DNA of 64,000 bases from Silene conica. Taxonomy: Eukaryota; Streptophyta; Magnoliopsida; Caryophyllales; Caryophyllaceae. This document shows positions 23,249 to 35,081 of this stretch, piece after piece. Position 1 is the first letter of the stretch. Each line of letters begins with the position of its first letter. Under the pieces are notes generated by a model. The model did no database searches. It was not told where the DNA came from and saw nothing but the letters and a program-made list of their open reading frames with translations. The stretch is from contig CM055312.2 of NCBI GenBank assembly GCA_029255685.2, forward strand, positions 68,028,792-68,092,791, read 5' to 3'. The position numbers and the translations under genes are program-made.

Positions 23249-24492
23249 CGTAAAGCTGAAAAGTTCAAATAAAAATATAAGTCTTATGAGTATATGAAAA
23301 CATTGCTTTAACAAAAATAGGTACGAAAAATTGCAAAAACAGAAACTTTATCACAGCGCTGGTCGGCCAACTACAGGGGCAAGTCGGTCGACCATTTTTT
23401 TCGAGATGGTCTGTAATTTCTGCTGCAACAAGAAATCAGAAACTGAAAAAAAACAAAAAACTCAGGAAAGATGCAGTTATGGTCGGTCGACTGTAAAATC
23501 AGGTCGGTCGACCGTTATACGAAAGAAATTCAGAAAACTGCATTAAAAAAGAAAAATAAACTCAGGAAAAACACGGTGCTGGTCGGCCGACCACTGTTTC
23601 AGGTCGGTCGACCGACTATCATCAGAAAAGTGCAGATCTGTAAATTCGAAACCCAGAAAATTCAAATTTCAGTCGGCCGACCTCAGTTTCCGGTCGGTCG
23701 ACCGTGAATAGTGTCAGCGTCGGTTTTTCGCGGGTGAATTTCGCGCGAAAAGAGGCATAAAAATTATAAGGAAGAATTAAACTATCCTTAATCAGCACAA
23801 AAACACCCAAAATTTACAAATCTAAGCATATAAAATCAAAAGGAAGAAGAAAACTAAGATAAAAACACACAAACAAGCATGGAAACGGAATTAAGAGCAA
23901 AATTGAACTTAAAAGGATAAACTAATACTACCTAAAATGGAATTAGGAAGATATAAAACTAAAAAGAGAGAAAGAAAATGAAGAAAAACATACCTTGAAG
24001 GTGGAAAATGAAAGAAAGTAAGTAAATTGGTGAAGGAGGAAGGTGGGTGAATAGTTTTTAGGGTTTTAAGAGAGAAAGGGAATGCTGGTAGAATGAAGAG
24101 GTGAAAGCAATTATTGTATTTTCATAACACAACAGACCCGTGACATTTGATTCTGAAAAAAAAAAACCGTAAAAAAAAACTCGTGGTCGGTCGACCAGAA
24201 AAGTCGGTCGGTCGACCAGCGTCCTTTTACCTGCTCTGCAATTTCACTTACTCTGTCAGAAAAAGTGCATAAAGTTGTCAGTTTGGTCGGTCGACCTAAT
24301 AACTCGGTCGGTCGACCACTGTACTGACGGATTCGCTTTTTCTTTCACTCTTCTGCAGAGATTTCAATTTCCACCAGAGGATAAAACGAAAAATAAGAAA
24401 GAAAACGTAAATTTAAACTAAAGCACGGGTTGCCTCCCATGTAGCGCTGGTTTAAGAGGTCCCGCACGACCTTTTACCTTCTAAGGAGCATC
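23249..24492 (-). other. Athila pol-to-ORF spacer with paired motifs
   Basis: Non-coding stretch between the end of pol and the Athila-specific ORF. It holds six of the 21-bp-spaced motif pairs (starts 23361/23382, 23481/23502, 23581/23602, 23671/23692, 24185/24206, 24285/24306). Short open frames across the motif region only reflect the repeated sequence. Confidence 0.8.
23361..24317. repeat. Cluster of paired GGTCGGTCGACC motifs, 21 bp apart
   Basis: Six pairs of the 12-mer or a one-to-three-base variant (GGTCGGCCGACC, GGTCGGTCGACT, AGTCGGTCGACC, GGTCGGCCAACT). In every pair the two starts are exactly 21 bp apart, although the 9 bp spacer differs each time. The core GTCGAC or GGCC is palindromic. 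Confidence 0.9.
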
Positions 24493-25101
24493 CTAAAAGG
24501 GGTCGAAGTAAGAAACTTCAACTTTTCCGACAAATTCATTTTCTCCTCGGAAGTGCTTCACATATTGGCCATTGACTTTGAACCTCTCACCAGATGAGGT
24601 TTCTAATTCGATTGATCCGAATTTTGAGACAGCTGTGATGGTGTAGGGTCCGCTCCACCTGGATTTCAGCTTACCAGGAAAAAGACGAATACGAGCATTA
24701 AAAAGTAATACCCTATCACCTACCTGAAAATCACGTCTAATGATTCTCTTGTCATGCCAGCGCTTTGTTTTCTCCTTGTAAATCCTGGCATTGTCATAGG
24801 CTAACAACCTGAATTCTTCTAACTCATTGAGCTGCAATAAACGTTTCTCACGGGAAAGATTAGGGTCTAAATTAAGATCACAAATAGCCCACCAAGACTT
24901 ACGTTCTAACTCAACTGGTAAATGACAAGTTTTACCATAAATCAATCTGAATGGTGACATTCCTATTGGAGTTTTGAACGCGGTTCTATAGGCCCATAAA
25001 ACATCATCAAGTTTTAGGCTCCAATCTTTCCTGGACTTAGAAACTACCTTGGCTAGGGTCTCCTTGAGTTCTCTATTAGAGATCTCAACTTGACCACTAG
25101 T
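24493..25101 (-). pseudogene. Athila pol: end of integrase core and C-terminal region
   Basis: In the same frame as the upstream pol segment, after the TAG at 25102-25104. It includes the end of the integrase catalytic region ([19 protein letters not shown]), then a basic segment and the GPY/F-type module ([27 protein letters not shown]) that ends Ty3/gypsy integrases. The frame stops naturally at 24493, after SYFDPF. The stop at 25102 separates it from the first two acidic catalytic residues. Confidence 0.9.
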
Positions 25102-26775
25102 CTAAGGGTGATAAGCTAAACCCCTACGGTGTTGGACACCGAATTTATTTAACAAGTCACCTAAGCGTTTCTCCTTAAAATGCATACCTCCATCACTTAT
25201 GACAACCCTAGGGACACCAAAACGAGGAAATATGATTTTTTTAAACATCTTAATAACAGCTTTTGCATCACAATGGAGGGTAGCAATAGCTTCTACCCAC
25301 TTAGACACATAATCAACAGCTACAAGAATATACCTGTTACCTTGACTACTAGGAAAAGGTCCTTGATAATCAATGCCCCAGACATCAAAAATTTCTACCT
25401 CTAAAATACCAACTTGTGGCATCTCATGTCTTTTTGAGACATTCCCAGTTCTTTGACAGGCGTCACAGTTACCTACAAAATTTCTACAGTCAGTATGTAA
25501 AGTAGGCCAATAAAAACCAGACTGCAATACCTTGGCCACGGTCCTAGATGGACCGTGGTGACCACCATATGCAGAAGAGTGACATGCTTCCAGAATGTCC
25601 TTCACCTCCCATTGGGGGACGCATCTCCGGATAAGTCCATCTCCGCATTCTTTAAAAACATAAGGGTCATCCCAAAAATACTGTTTTGCATCGAACATAA
25701 ATCTCTTCTTTTGTTGCCAAGACAACTCATGAGGGATTTTACCTGTAACAGCAAAATTAGCAAAATCAGCATACCAAGGAGGGGGATAAGAACCTGAACT
25801 ATTAATGATAAATAAACTCTCATCAGGAAACGAATCATCAATAGGTAAAGAATCTTCCCCATCAGTCAGCTGCAGGCGAGATAGGTGGTCAGCTACCACG
25901 TTTTCCGCGCCTTTCTTGTCCCTGATCTCAATGTCAAACTCTTGGAGAAGGAGGATCCACCTTAAAAGTCTTGGCTTTGAATCCTTCTTTTGAAAAAGAC
26001 CTTTTAAAGCTGCATGGTCAGTATAGACAATTACCTTATTACCTACTAAATATGACCTGAATTTTTCTAAGGCAAATATGACAGCTAGCATCTCCTTCTC
26101 GGTGGTGAAATAGTTGACTTGCGTCTCATCCAGGGTGCGGCTCGCATAGTATATAGCATTAAGAGCCTTGTTCTTCCTTTGACCAAGCACAGCACCCAGA
26201 GCATAATCACTAGCATCGCACATGATCTCAAATGGGAGATCCCAATCTGGTGGCTGGATGATTGGTGCTGAGACCAAAGCTTCCTTCAACCTGTTAAAAG
26301 CTGAAAGGCACTCATCAGAAAAATCAAAGATGGCATCTTTGAGAAGCAATTGTGTAAGTGGTTTAGCAATTTTAGAGAAGTCCTTAATGAAACGCCTGTA
26401 AAAACCTGCGTGTCCTAAGAAACTTCTCACCCCTTTGACATTAACAGGAGGGGGTAATTTCTCAATCACCTGCACCTTTGCTTTATCTACATGTATACCT
26501 TTATCTGAAATTAGATGCCCTAACACTACCCCTTCAGTAACCATAAAATGACATTTCTCCCAGTTTAAGACAAGGTTTACATCAATACATCGCTGCAAGA
26601 CTTTATCAAGATTAGCTAAGCATTGATCAAAAGCATTACCGTAAACAGAGAAATCATCCATAAATACTTCCATAATGTTTTCTATAAAGTCTGAAAAAAT
26701 ACCCATCATACACCTTTGAAAAGTAGCAGGAGCATTGCATAACCCAAAAGGCATCCTGCGATAAGCAAAAACACC
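25102..26775 (-). pseudogene. Athila pol: RT C-terminal half, RNase H, integrase N-terminus and core
   Basis: Starts after the TAG at 26776-26778. Order: RT fingers/palm with [14 protein letters not shown] and the catalytic box [10 protein letters not shown]; RNase H with [30 protein letters not shown] and YTDHAAL; integrase HHCC zinc domain ([10 protein letters not shown] ... CDACQR); then the core start with [10 protein letters not shown] and ISDGG, carrying the first two catalytic aspartates. It ends at TAG 25102-25104, inside the integrase core. Domain order RT-RNase H-INT is diagnostic of Ty3/gypsy. All boxes are well preserved, in keeping with a young copy. Confidence 0.95.
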
Positions 26776-28896
26776 CTATGGACATGTAAAAGTAGTCTTA
26801 CTCTGATCATCAGGATGGATGGGAATCTGGAAGAAACCTGAATAACCGTCTAGAAAACAGAAGAATTTATTAGAAGCCAGTCTTTCGGTCATTTGGTCAA
26901 CAAAAGGAAGGGGGAAATGGTCTTTCTTGGTGGCGGCATTTAACTGTCTATAATCAATGCACATCCGCCACCCTGTTACAACTCTAGTTGGTATTAACTC
27001 ATTTTTATCATTCTTAACCACTGTGGTCCCTCCTTTCTTAGGAACCACCTGAACTGGGCTAACCCACTTAGAGTTTCCAACCGGATAGATAATACCTGCA
27101 TCAAGAAGCTTCATAACCTCAGCAATAACTACATCCTGCATCTTAGGATTTAACTTACGCTGTCCCTGTCTATAAGGCTTATGCCCCTCCTCTAAATCTA
27201 TTCTGTGCATACAAACATCAGGGCTTATGCCCTTAATATCATCCAAAGAACAACCTAGAGCTTTTCTATTCTTTTTAAGAACAGTCATTAAGGCAGAAAG
27301 TTGGTCAGGACTAAGTTTAGAGCTAACAATCGCAGGGTATTGTTCAGTATCATCTAAGAAAACATATTTAAGACTAGGAGGAAGTGGCTTACGCTCTGGT
27401 GCTTTTACCTCAACTGCCTGAACAGAATTAGTATCTATAGAATAGCACATGTTTACCAGACTTGCATTAGCTAGGCTTATGAGCTTCTCATTCTCTTCTT
27501 CAGTGAGCTCATATTCCTCTTCCTCTTCTTCTATTAAATCCAGCTCTTCAGCATCCTCAGCTGGAATACCTGCACACTTATCCAAAATCGTCAGATCATC
27601 TAAGGGATCATTGGTCAAGGATTCCCTCCAATTAAGGATAACATTCCTGTCTACAATATCGATGGAACAACAAGTATCATCAGTAGGAATAGTTGCCTTA
27701 TGGGCAAGACTAAACTCGATAGTGTCATCCCCAATCTCTAAGGTAATGGTCCCGCGTTTGACATCTATTACAGCCCCAGCTGTGTGTAAAAATGGTCTAC
27801 CTAAAATAATAGGTATTTGACTATCCTCAGCAATGTCTAAAACAACGAAATCCACAGGAATAAAGAACTTTCCCACTTTTACTGGGACATCCTCCAAGAC
27901 CCCTAGTGGTCTTTGGGTTGATCTATCAGCCATCTGTACGGTAATATTGGTGACTTTAAGTCGACCTAAACCAAGTCTTTCACATACAGAATAAGGTATG
28001 ACACTGACACTAGCCCCTAGATCACAAAGGGCTTTCCCTATTACATGATTACCTATGGTACAAGGGATGGAAAAACTACCTGGGTCTTTTAACTTGGGTG
28101 CCATATTATCTTGTGAAAGAACGTAACATTCTTCCACAAGAGCAACAACACCGTCGTCTTGAAAGTTCTTCTTACGACTTAAAATATCTTTCATGAATTT
28201 AGCATAAGAAGGTACCTGGGTAATTAAGTCAGTGAAAGGAATGGTTACCTCAAGATTCTTTACCATCTCTAAGAACTTACCAAACTTCCGATCCTCTTTT
28301 GAATTTTTCAGTCTTTCAGGATAAGGAATGGTGACTTTAGCCATAGGATCAGCAACCTTTGGCTTTTTCAGCTGTAAAATTTCGGTAAGGCCTTGAATGA
28401 AGGAAGAATCCAGCGATTCCGGAGTCAAAACAGCACTCTGCTCAGGAACGTCGGTCGGTCGACCGGTAGAAGTGGTCGGTCGACCAGAGTCTGCAACATC
28501 CGAAATTTTCTTTTTTTCAGAATCAGATCTCACCTCAGGAACTGCGGTCGATCGACTTACAGTAGCGGTCGGTCGACCTCCTGCTCTTTTGACGGGATCA
28601 GATTCTTTGGTTGGAATGTCGGCTGGATCATCCTCTTGAGTTGATTCTTCACAAATACGGCCACTCCTTAGATTTATGGCGTTCAGCGTCTCCATGGGTC
28701 CCTCACAACTAGCTGGAGAGCTAGTCCTTTGGTTGGCTATATTTATCAAGTGATCTTCAAAAACCTTTACGGAGGTAAAGTGAGCCTCACTCATCTTAAA
28801 AACTGCTGTGGTTAAAACATCAACAAGAGCTCTTAATTTCTCAATTTCACCCGTGTTGTCGACCGTAGTAACTAGGTTCGCACTTTCAAGCTTTAG
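26776..28896 (-). pseudogene. Athila gag-pol middle: linker, aspartic protease, RT N-terminal part
   Basis: In frame with gag upstream of it and ended by TAG at 26776-26778. A Ser/Pro/Thr-rich linker encodes four GRPT/SRST repeats where two of the 21-bp motif pairs fall in the coding sequence (28453-28578). The retroviral-type aspartic protease follows (active-site box ALCDLGASVSVIP, flap region, IPIILGRPFL), then an acidic segment (LIEEEEEEYELTEEENE) and the RT start (SPVQVVPKKGG, GWRMCIDYRQLNAATKKDHF, FCFLDGYSGFFQIPI). The protease box reads DLGA rather than DTGA, as in many Athila copies. The stop falls in the RT just before the catalytic half. Confidence 0.9.
28453..28578. repeat. Two 21-bp-spaced motif pairs inside the gag-pol frame
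   Basis: Starts at 28453/28474 and 28546/28567. On the coding strand GGTCGACCGACC reads in frame as Gly-Arg-Pro-Thr. Since 21 bp is seven codons, both members of a pair stay in the same phase. The same spacing is seen in the non-coding parts of the element, so coding constraint alone does not account for it. Confidence 0.9.
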
Positions 28897-29640
28897 CTAG
28901 GTTGCCTCAAGCTTTTCAAAACGGGCTTCAACTGTTGTCTCAAGAGCCATCACTCTATTCATCTCCTCATTCAGCCTTCTTGAATTCCCACGTGAACCCT
29001 TAAAAGTAGCCCTATGCACCGCCATGTCTTCAATGGTTTTCCAACCCTTCATATGGTCGGTGTTGTTCTGGAATCTTCCATTGGCGGCCACATCAAGAAT
29101 CATCTTATAGTCATCGAAAAGAGCGTTGTAAAATATGTTACACAGGTCCCATTGTTGAAGGTTATGGTGAGGGATAGAACGGACCAGTTTCTTGAATCGA
29201 TCCCATGCTTCACAAAATCCTTCATCAGGTCCCTGTTGAAAGTTACGGATTTGGTTTCTCAAGTCTTCGGCTTTTGCAAGAGGGAAGTATTTCTTGTAAA
29301 AGGCCAATGCCAAGGAAGTCCAATCCGTAATTTCCTCACTTGTCCTGTCAAGGTACCGGTACCATTCTTGCGCGTTATCTTTTAATGAGAACAAGAACAT
29401 AGTTGCCAGCACCTCATCTCTAGTTACCCCTTCAGGTAGGGGTAAGGAGCAACAATAATCTGTGAAGGTTGTAACATGCTTTATTGGATCTTCGTCGGGT
29501 AGACCAGAAAATTGACTCTTCTCCACCAAAGAGATATGAGTTGAGCGGATTTCAAAGGAGCCAGTGGTGGGTTTAGGCAAGGTGAATCCCTTCGGTACAT
29601 CCTTAGGCTTCGGCTGTAGGTAGCTATAAATAGAATTCAT
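28897..29640 (-). pseudogene. Athila gag (capsid region), ended by an early stop
   Basis: Starts at the ATG at 29640 (MNSIYSYLQPKPKDV) and is ended by TAG at 28897-28899, 247 codons. The centre matches the retrotransposon gag/capsid family: DPIKHVTTFTDYC, MFLFSLKDNAQEWYRYL, WTSLALAFYKKYFP, EGFCEAWDRFKKLVRSIPHH. No CCHC zinc knuckle is visible. The frame continues without shift into the protease-RT segment, so gag and pol were one frame before the stop arose. It lies about 140 bases downstream of the primer-binding site. Confidence 0.9.
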
Positions 29641-29780
29641 AGAGAGAGTACGCAAGCCTTCCTCTCAAAAACCTGTCTTCTAAAACAAAACTAGAAGAAA
29701 AGGTAAGAACGGTCTTAAGGAACCTAAGTTCCTTAAGACAAGAAAATAAACTAAAAATTAACAAACAAAATTATACCGCC

Positions 29781-29798
29781 TCCCCGGCAGCGGCGCCA
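29781..29798 (-). other. Athila primer-binding site (tRNA-Asp type)
   Basis: On the minus strand it reads TGGCGCCGCTGCCGGGGA, five bases inside the 5' LTR end. It fits the tRNA-Asp 3' end used by Athila/Tat elements, with one substitution from the usual TGGCGCCGTTGCC form. Confidence 0.9.
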
Positions 29799-29803
29799 AA
29801 ATT

Positions 29804-31090
29804 TGACACCCGTCGTTGAGGGGTGCCAAAGATAAGATTTATAAAACCTCAGCTTAAACTCAGATAAGATAAGTCAAGGGTCGAACCACAGAGAGACAGG
29901 GTAAATTATGTTTGTAAATTTAAAGTCTATTGCAAGTAACCAAAAAAAAGGGGGGTTTTGATTTGAGATTTAAACTAACACTAAGGTAGCAAACTAACAA
30001 GAAAATTAAAATAAGATAAAAAGGAGATTAGGAACTTTGGTTCCCCATGGTCAAAACAAGTCAATGAAGGGTAAGAATAATCAAATAACACAATCCCAAG
30101 GAACAAAGAATAAACCTTTAGGTCAATATTCTACCCAATCCTTACGGTCTTAGGGTTCCTACAAAAGCACTAAACTTTCGTTCAAGGGCAATCCCAAAGT
30201 TGTTGTTAAACTAATCCCAATAATCTTTCAATCCTAAGGATTAGTTCACCAACAACAATGGGGGATTGGTAATTTAATCATCAAACCTATCAAAGTCAAG
30301 CCTTTATCATGGTTCCCCTAATTCCCAATCACAAGAATTAGCTATGCATACTTTTAATTATAGAACTAACAATTACTAAGAATATTAAAGAGATGAACAT
30401 AATCAAAGATGATAATAAAAGGGTAAACATGAAATAAGAAATAACAACAAGATGAATAACAAGATTGAATAAAAAGGAAAGATTGAATTGTGACAAACTT
30501 ACAACTTGAATGGAAAATCTAAGAATAAAGATGAAAGCTTGGTACCAAAATCTAACAATGGAGTTTTTCTCTAATTGGGGCTGCATAACCTAATTTTAGA
30601 GTTTAGGTCTCCTTAAATAATAATTGTTACAAGATTAGGAAAAATAGAAAATAAATAAAAACAGAAGTCCCGAAACAGCTGGTGGTCGGTCGACCGAGAT
30701 TTTCGGTCGGTCGACCGATTCTGGCGATACGGGTTTATTTCATGCGAACTTGGGCTTCTGTGAGCTGGGCTTCTTTTGCGAACTGGACATCGGTCGGTCG
30801 ACCACTATTGCAGGTCGGTCGACCGCTTCTCGTCTTTTTTCAGCTTTGATCTGGCCCGAAAATAATAATACTTGAGTGCACCATCTGATTCCTTGCTCCA
30901 TACTAGTACTCAAAACAGCTTCGTAAAGGCAAATAAGGCTTGGTTTTGCTCACTTCCGCGTATTCCTACATATAAAACATAGAAATGCCAAAGTAAACCG
31001 TTTCGGGAGAAAAAGCAACTAAAAGTCACGAAAGTGTAAGAAAATACGTGCCATAAGAGTAAATAAAATGCATAAAATAGGCACGTATCA
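29804..31090 (-). repeat. Athila 5' LTR
   Basis: It is 1287 bp and differs from the 3' LTR by about six substitutions and an extra AAT near 30865. Motif pairs are at 30684/30705 and 30792/30813. The promoter should lie here by analogy with other LTRs; no specific TATA box is assigned. Confidence 0.95.
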
Positions 31091-31095
31091 CTAAA

Positions 31096-31961
31096 TACGA
31101 AGGTTATCATAAATAAAATTTTCAAATTCATATATGCAACACATTTTAAAGGGAAGCACGTACAATTAAGGTTACATTCTGAAAATTTATTACAAACTTG
31201 GTTCTATTAAAACTTCACATTACTTCACATTATCACACTTAAACATGGTCATTCTTTCTTCAAAACACGTTGACATATCTTTGTAGCCTTGAAATCACAT
31301 TGTATCATATCAACATTTATTCATTAAGCTGGCATGACAATTTTAAGTACGAGTAACACGTAACTATATGACACTCATGGCTTGGGGCATCACATTCCGC
31401 ATATCACTAGACATGGATTACAATAACACATAAGTCTGATCATTCATATCCACATATCAGCCAATATATTACATAATTATGATAGTCATTTAATAACCAG
31501 ATATCATATGGACATATCAGAAGACTAAATCATATGATCACATCACTCTATATATGGCTCAATAAATATGGATCCATACTCACAAACACATACTCATGTT
31601 CTCAATACTTGGAAATCATACATCTCAATCAACATTCAATATAAGTCTCATACAACACAGATCTCCAACCATATTTCACATCATACTTACCTCATTCCTT
31701 TTCTGCGGAAACATTAGTACAATATATATATATATATATATTGAGTCCTGTCCTTATACTATAGTACCCACGCTCTACATCTCTCAAGGGTGACCAGGTT
31801 AGACTGAAAGGGCCAGTGACTTGGTTTGAGGGGCCCCTAACTCATCCCAATCCTGGGGCTCCTAACAGTTACTAACCTGGGGTTCATTTTATTAGACTCT
31901 TCCTACGTTCATTACTATTCATTTGGTTTAGGCCTGAGGATCGTTCACTCTGATACCACTT
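31096..31961 (-). mobile_element. Family A internal region beside the 5' LTR, with primer-binding site
   Basis: Non-coding leader of family A. At 31948-31958 the minus strand reads TGGTATCAGAG, the initiator-tRNA-Met primer site, three bases from the LTR at 31962. A (TA)n run lies at 31722-31742. No gag is found, so the internal region appears to lack coding capacity once nested insertions are removed. Confidence 0.75.
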
Positions 31962-33425
31962 TGTAACACCCCCATTTATTTAAGAGCCTTTAGCAAGACA
32001 TTCTCAATAAATAGAGTTGTTACCATCTCGGAATGTCCGAGGTAGTGAATAACAAAGTAAAACAAACCAAAGTACTTTATATAAAAACTGATTAAATTTA
32101 AATTTCTGGTATTACAACTACTATGCAAAGAATAAAAGTACAACTGATGATAACATCTAAGCATGTGATCTAATTGTAAGTAGGTCCAAGCCATGTCTCT
32201 CTCCATGCCCAAGCTCCTAATCCATCTGTCCCTGACCTGTAGAATCTACTCCCCATTCCGGATCATCGTAGGTGTACACGAATACACTGTCAACCTCGCG
32301 GTTGAATAGGATAACACAATAATTATAATGCAACAGATAAATGATATACAAATGCCATGATATGCTCGAGCTCAATCACAATCTCAATCTCAATCTCAAA
32401 CTCATACCCTTGCACCAAGCCATACCGAACCTCCCGGCAGACTATAATTGGTCGTCACCGAACACCAGCATAACAGCTGAGGTCACCAGGTCTAGTTCTG
32501 CAGAACTAGCCTGGGCCCAATAATATCATCGTCATCTCATATCCGTAACCAATGCACATGCCATGCTCATGAATGCAGCAATACTCTTAATTCATCATGC
32601 TATTAAATAATGCAATGCGCGTACCAACAATAATAAACAACACTCAATCCAACCAAGCAATACCATTCTCATATAAATCATGCTCAGCATCCATAACACA
32701 CAATCCAACATTCATTCATAACACATCATAGAGTATATGGTCAGTGTATCCTACCTGGATAGAATATAATCTAATGGCAAGCCAGTAAGTAACAGAATAT
32801 TGCCACTTCAAAACCGTCACCTAACAAATATAATATGAATAATTACTAACTAATATAATACAACTACGTAAACAAGGTATAATATAACAACCAATCAATA
32901 TAATTAGTTAATTAATACATCAAGCATAGCGAACTATATCAACCGTAACTACACTAATCAACAATTAGTCGATATTTAAAATGTCGTCTCAAGATAAAAA
33001 CAAACAAACTAATATAATTATGTAAGCAATTATAATATATCAATTATTCAATTTAACAATTTAAATAATATATATTACGCATAACGAGACCGTATTAAAC
33101 ATGACTACTTCAATTAACTTAACCAAACCGACCTTATTACACTTATAACCGACTTCAATTAAACAAACGAACATAGAAAATATAACCGAACTATTGATAA
33201 CCGTCACATCCTTGTTATAATAAAATCCTCTTAACAATTTTAATAATTAAAACACGAGTATCAACTACCAATAATAATAAACATGCTATTTACTAATAAT
33301 AACATTATAACAATATTAACAATAATAATAACATATAATCATAATGTAATACTAATAATAATAAACATAATACTAATAATAATAATATGTTGTTGACAAA
33401 ACAACAACAATAACAACACCAATAA

Positions 33426-33480
<55 letters not shown>

Positions 33481-35081
33481 TTCATAACATATAATAATAG
33501 CAACAATAACACGTGCTACATACATCACCAAAGCAACCACCAGCATTCACGTAAGAACCCCGACACCACGCACCCCTGACAGCCCCTCAAAACCGACCCG
33601 TAACTTCCTTATTACCGCCTGAACCACCCCAACTCCACCATGGACGACCACCCCAACCCACGGTGGTCCTAGGTGGTCAAACCACCACCCTCATCGGTCA
33701 ACAACCAAACCCACACACTCGTCCCAAAATACTCACCACCCCATAACTAAAAGACATTTCATCGAACACTTGCGCACTCCTCTTAAACTACTCATTTTCA
33801 CCACCAACAGTCACCAACGATCACCGTGAGGGGTTCCTCCATCACGCTTGCACCACTGCCAACCTATAAATCACACGCACTTCCACCTAGAGCCGCCCTA
33901 GCAGCCACCACGTATCGCCTAAAGTAACCTGTACGTGCACAACGTATTATTTCCAGCAACTCGCCCCTGCACCCCCTGATTCTCACGCCCTTTTTTTCTC
34001 TCTCCACCGCACTCAACACCACCTTTGGACACCACCGTTGTCACCACTGACGCATGGTGGTTCCAGGGGTGGTTAGCCTCTGGTCTCGCTTCCTCTGTAG
34101 CATACACACCAGCCCACCAATTACAGACTAAAAGCGAAATTCATACCCCTGTTCTGAAACCCCTGTTTCCGTCTGAACCGCCGCCATTAAACCACCAGGC
34201 TGGTGGTGCTCCGGCCACCACACGACATTCCACAACAACCAAAACCATCTACCCATATCCTACTTCGACTACCCAGACAACTTGAATCAAAATAAAAGCC
34301 ATACACAGTTCGAAGAGCAATTGAAAACGAAACATCGTAAAGAACTACTAAAATCCTCTACTTACATCGATAAAGATATGATGGTGAAGATGATGATGGT
34401 GCTGGCCTATCTCCCTCGTTCTTCTCAATCTCATGCCTCTGATATGAGGGCTAGGGTTTTAGGTAGTTTGTATTATTATTTTTTTTTGACGATATAGAGT
34501 TGTATGAGGAATATGGTATGTCGATGGATAGTATGGTTTAGGGTTAGGGTTGTTTGCACCTCTTTGTCATAGCTCGGTTTCTCTCAACTCCAAACCCGAG
34601 TCCAACATTTCCTTACTCGGCCCATGACGCGTTTCGAGACACTAATATATCTATATCACGTTCTTAAACCGTAACTTAAAATAACGAGTACATAATTAAT
34701 TATACTAATTAAATTATGTAATCTAGTATTAGTAAATATTAATTTAATTAATTATAAGAATATATAAAAATTAGGATTTAAATACAACTTCGACTTAAAT
34801 AATAAAATAATAGAAATTAAGTATAGCCGAGAAATAAATATAAATTAGAAAATTTATTTAATTATTAAGATTTTATTAAAATTAAAGAAATACGAATGAA
34901 ACGCCAATTTCTGAAATAATCAACAAATATCAAATGATTGTGAAATACGAAATAATCGTTGAAATACGATTTATAAACAATAACAGTTTACGTAAAATAA
35001 ATTATAAACATTCCTTTTGAAGTACGTGTATAAAACATGGTTTGACTGCCGTTGACCTAGGCTAACATACGGGGTATTACA
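31962..35081 (-). repeat. Family A LTR, long form (5' LTR of the minus-strand element)
   Basis: 3120 bp, TGTAACACCC...GGGGTATTACA. It matches the 1543 bp LTR at 12182 over both ends and carries 1559 bp more (32793-34351), bounded by TAA on both sides. The extra part contains an (AAT)n microsatellite at about 33427-33479 and a Pro/Thr-codon-rich CA block (33540-34280). A short second difference (GAAGATGATGATG) follows. The right flank begins again with the reverse polypurine tract (GTCTTCCCTCCTTAAA, 35082-35097), normally found inside the element, and then diverges. Confidence 0.9.

Larger units (their letters stand above)
18845..31090 (-). mobile_element. Athila-type Ty3/gypsy retrotransposon, near-complete, recent
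   Basis: The 12,246 bp element has two LTRs (18845-20128 and 29804-31090), both TGACACCCG...GTATCA on the plus strand. A perfect 5 bp target duplication CTAAA flanks it (18840-18844 and 31091-31095). The order on the minus strand is 5' LTR, tRNA-Asp-type primer-binding site, gag, protease, RT, RNase H, integrase, an Athila-specific ORF, polypurine tract, 3' LTR. The LTRs differ by about six substitutions and one 3 bp indel by my reading, roughly 0.5%, so the insertion is young. The gag-pol frame has three premature TAG codons, so this copy could not make its own polyprotein. It is inserted in the internal region of family A. Confidence 0.95.

Noticed and set aside
34025..34497. Thr/Pro-rich plus-strand frames in the family A LTR
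   Set aside because: They lie in the CA-rich part of an LTR, have no homology, and are missing from the sister LTR through a deletion.
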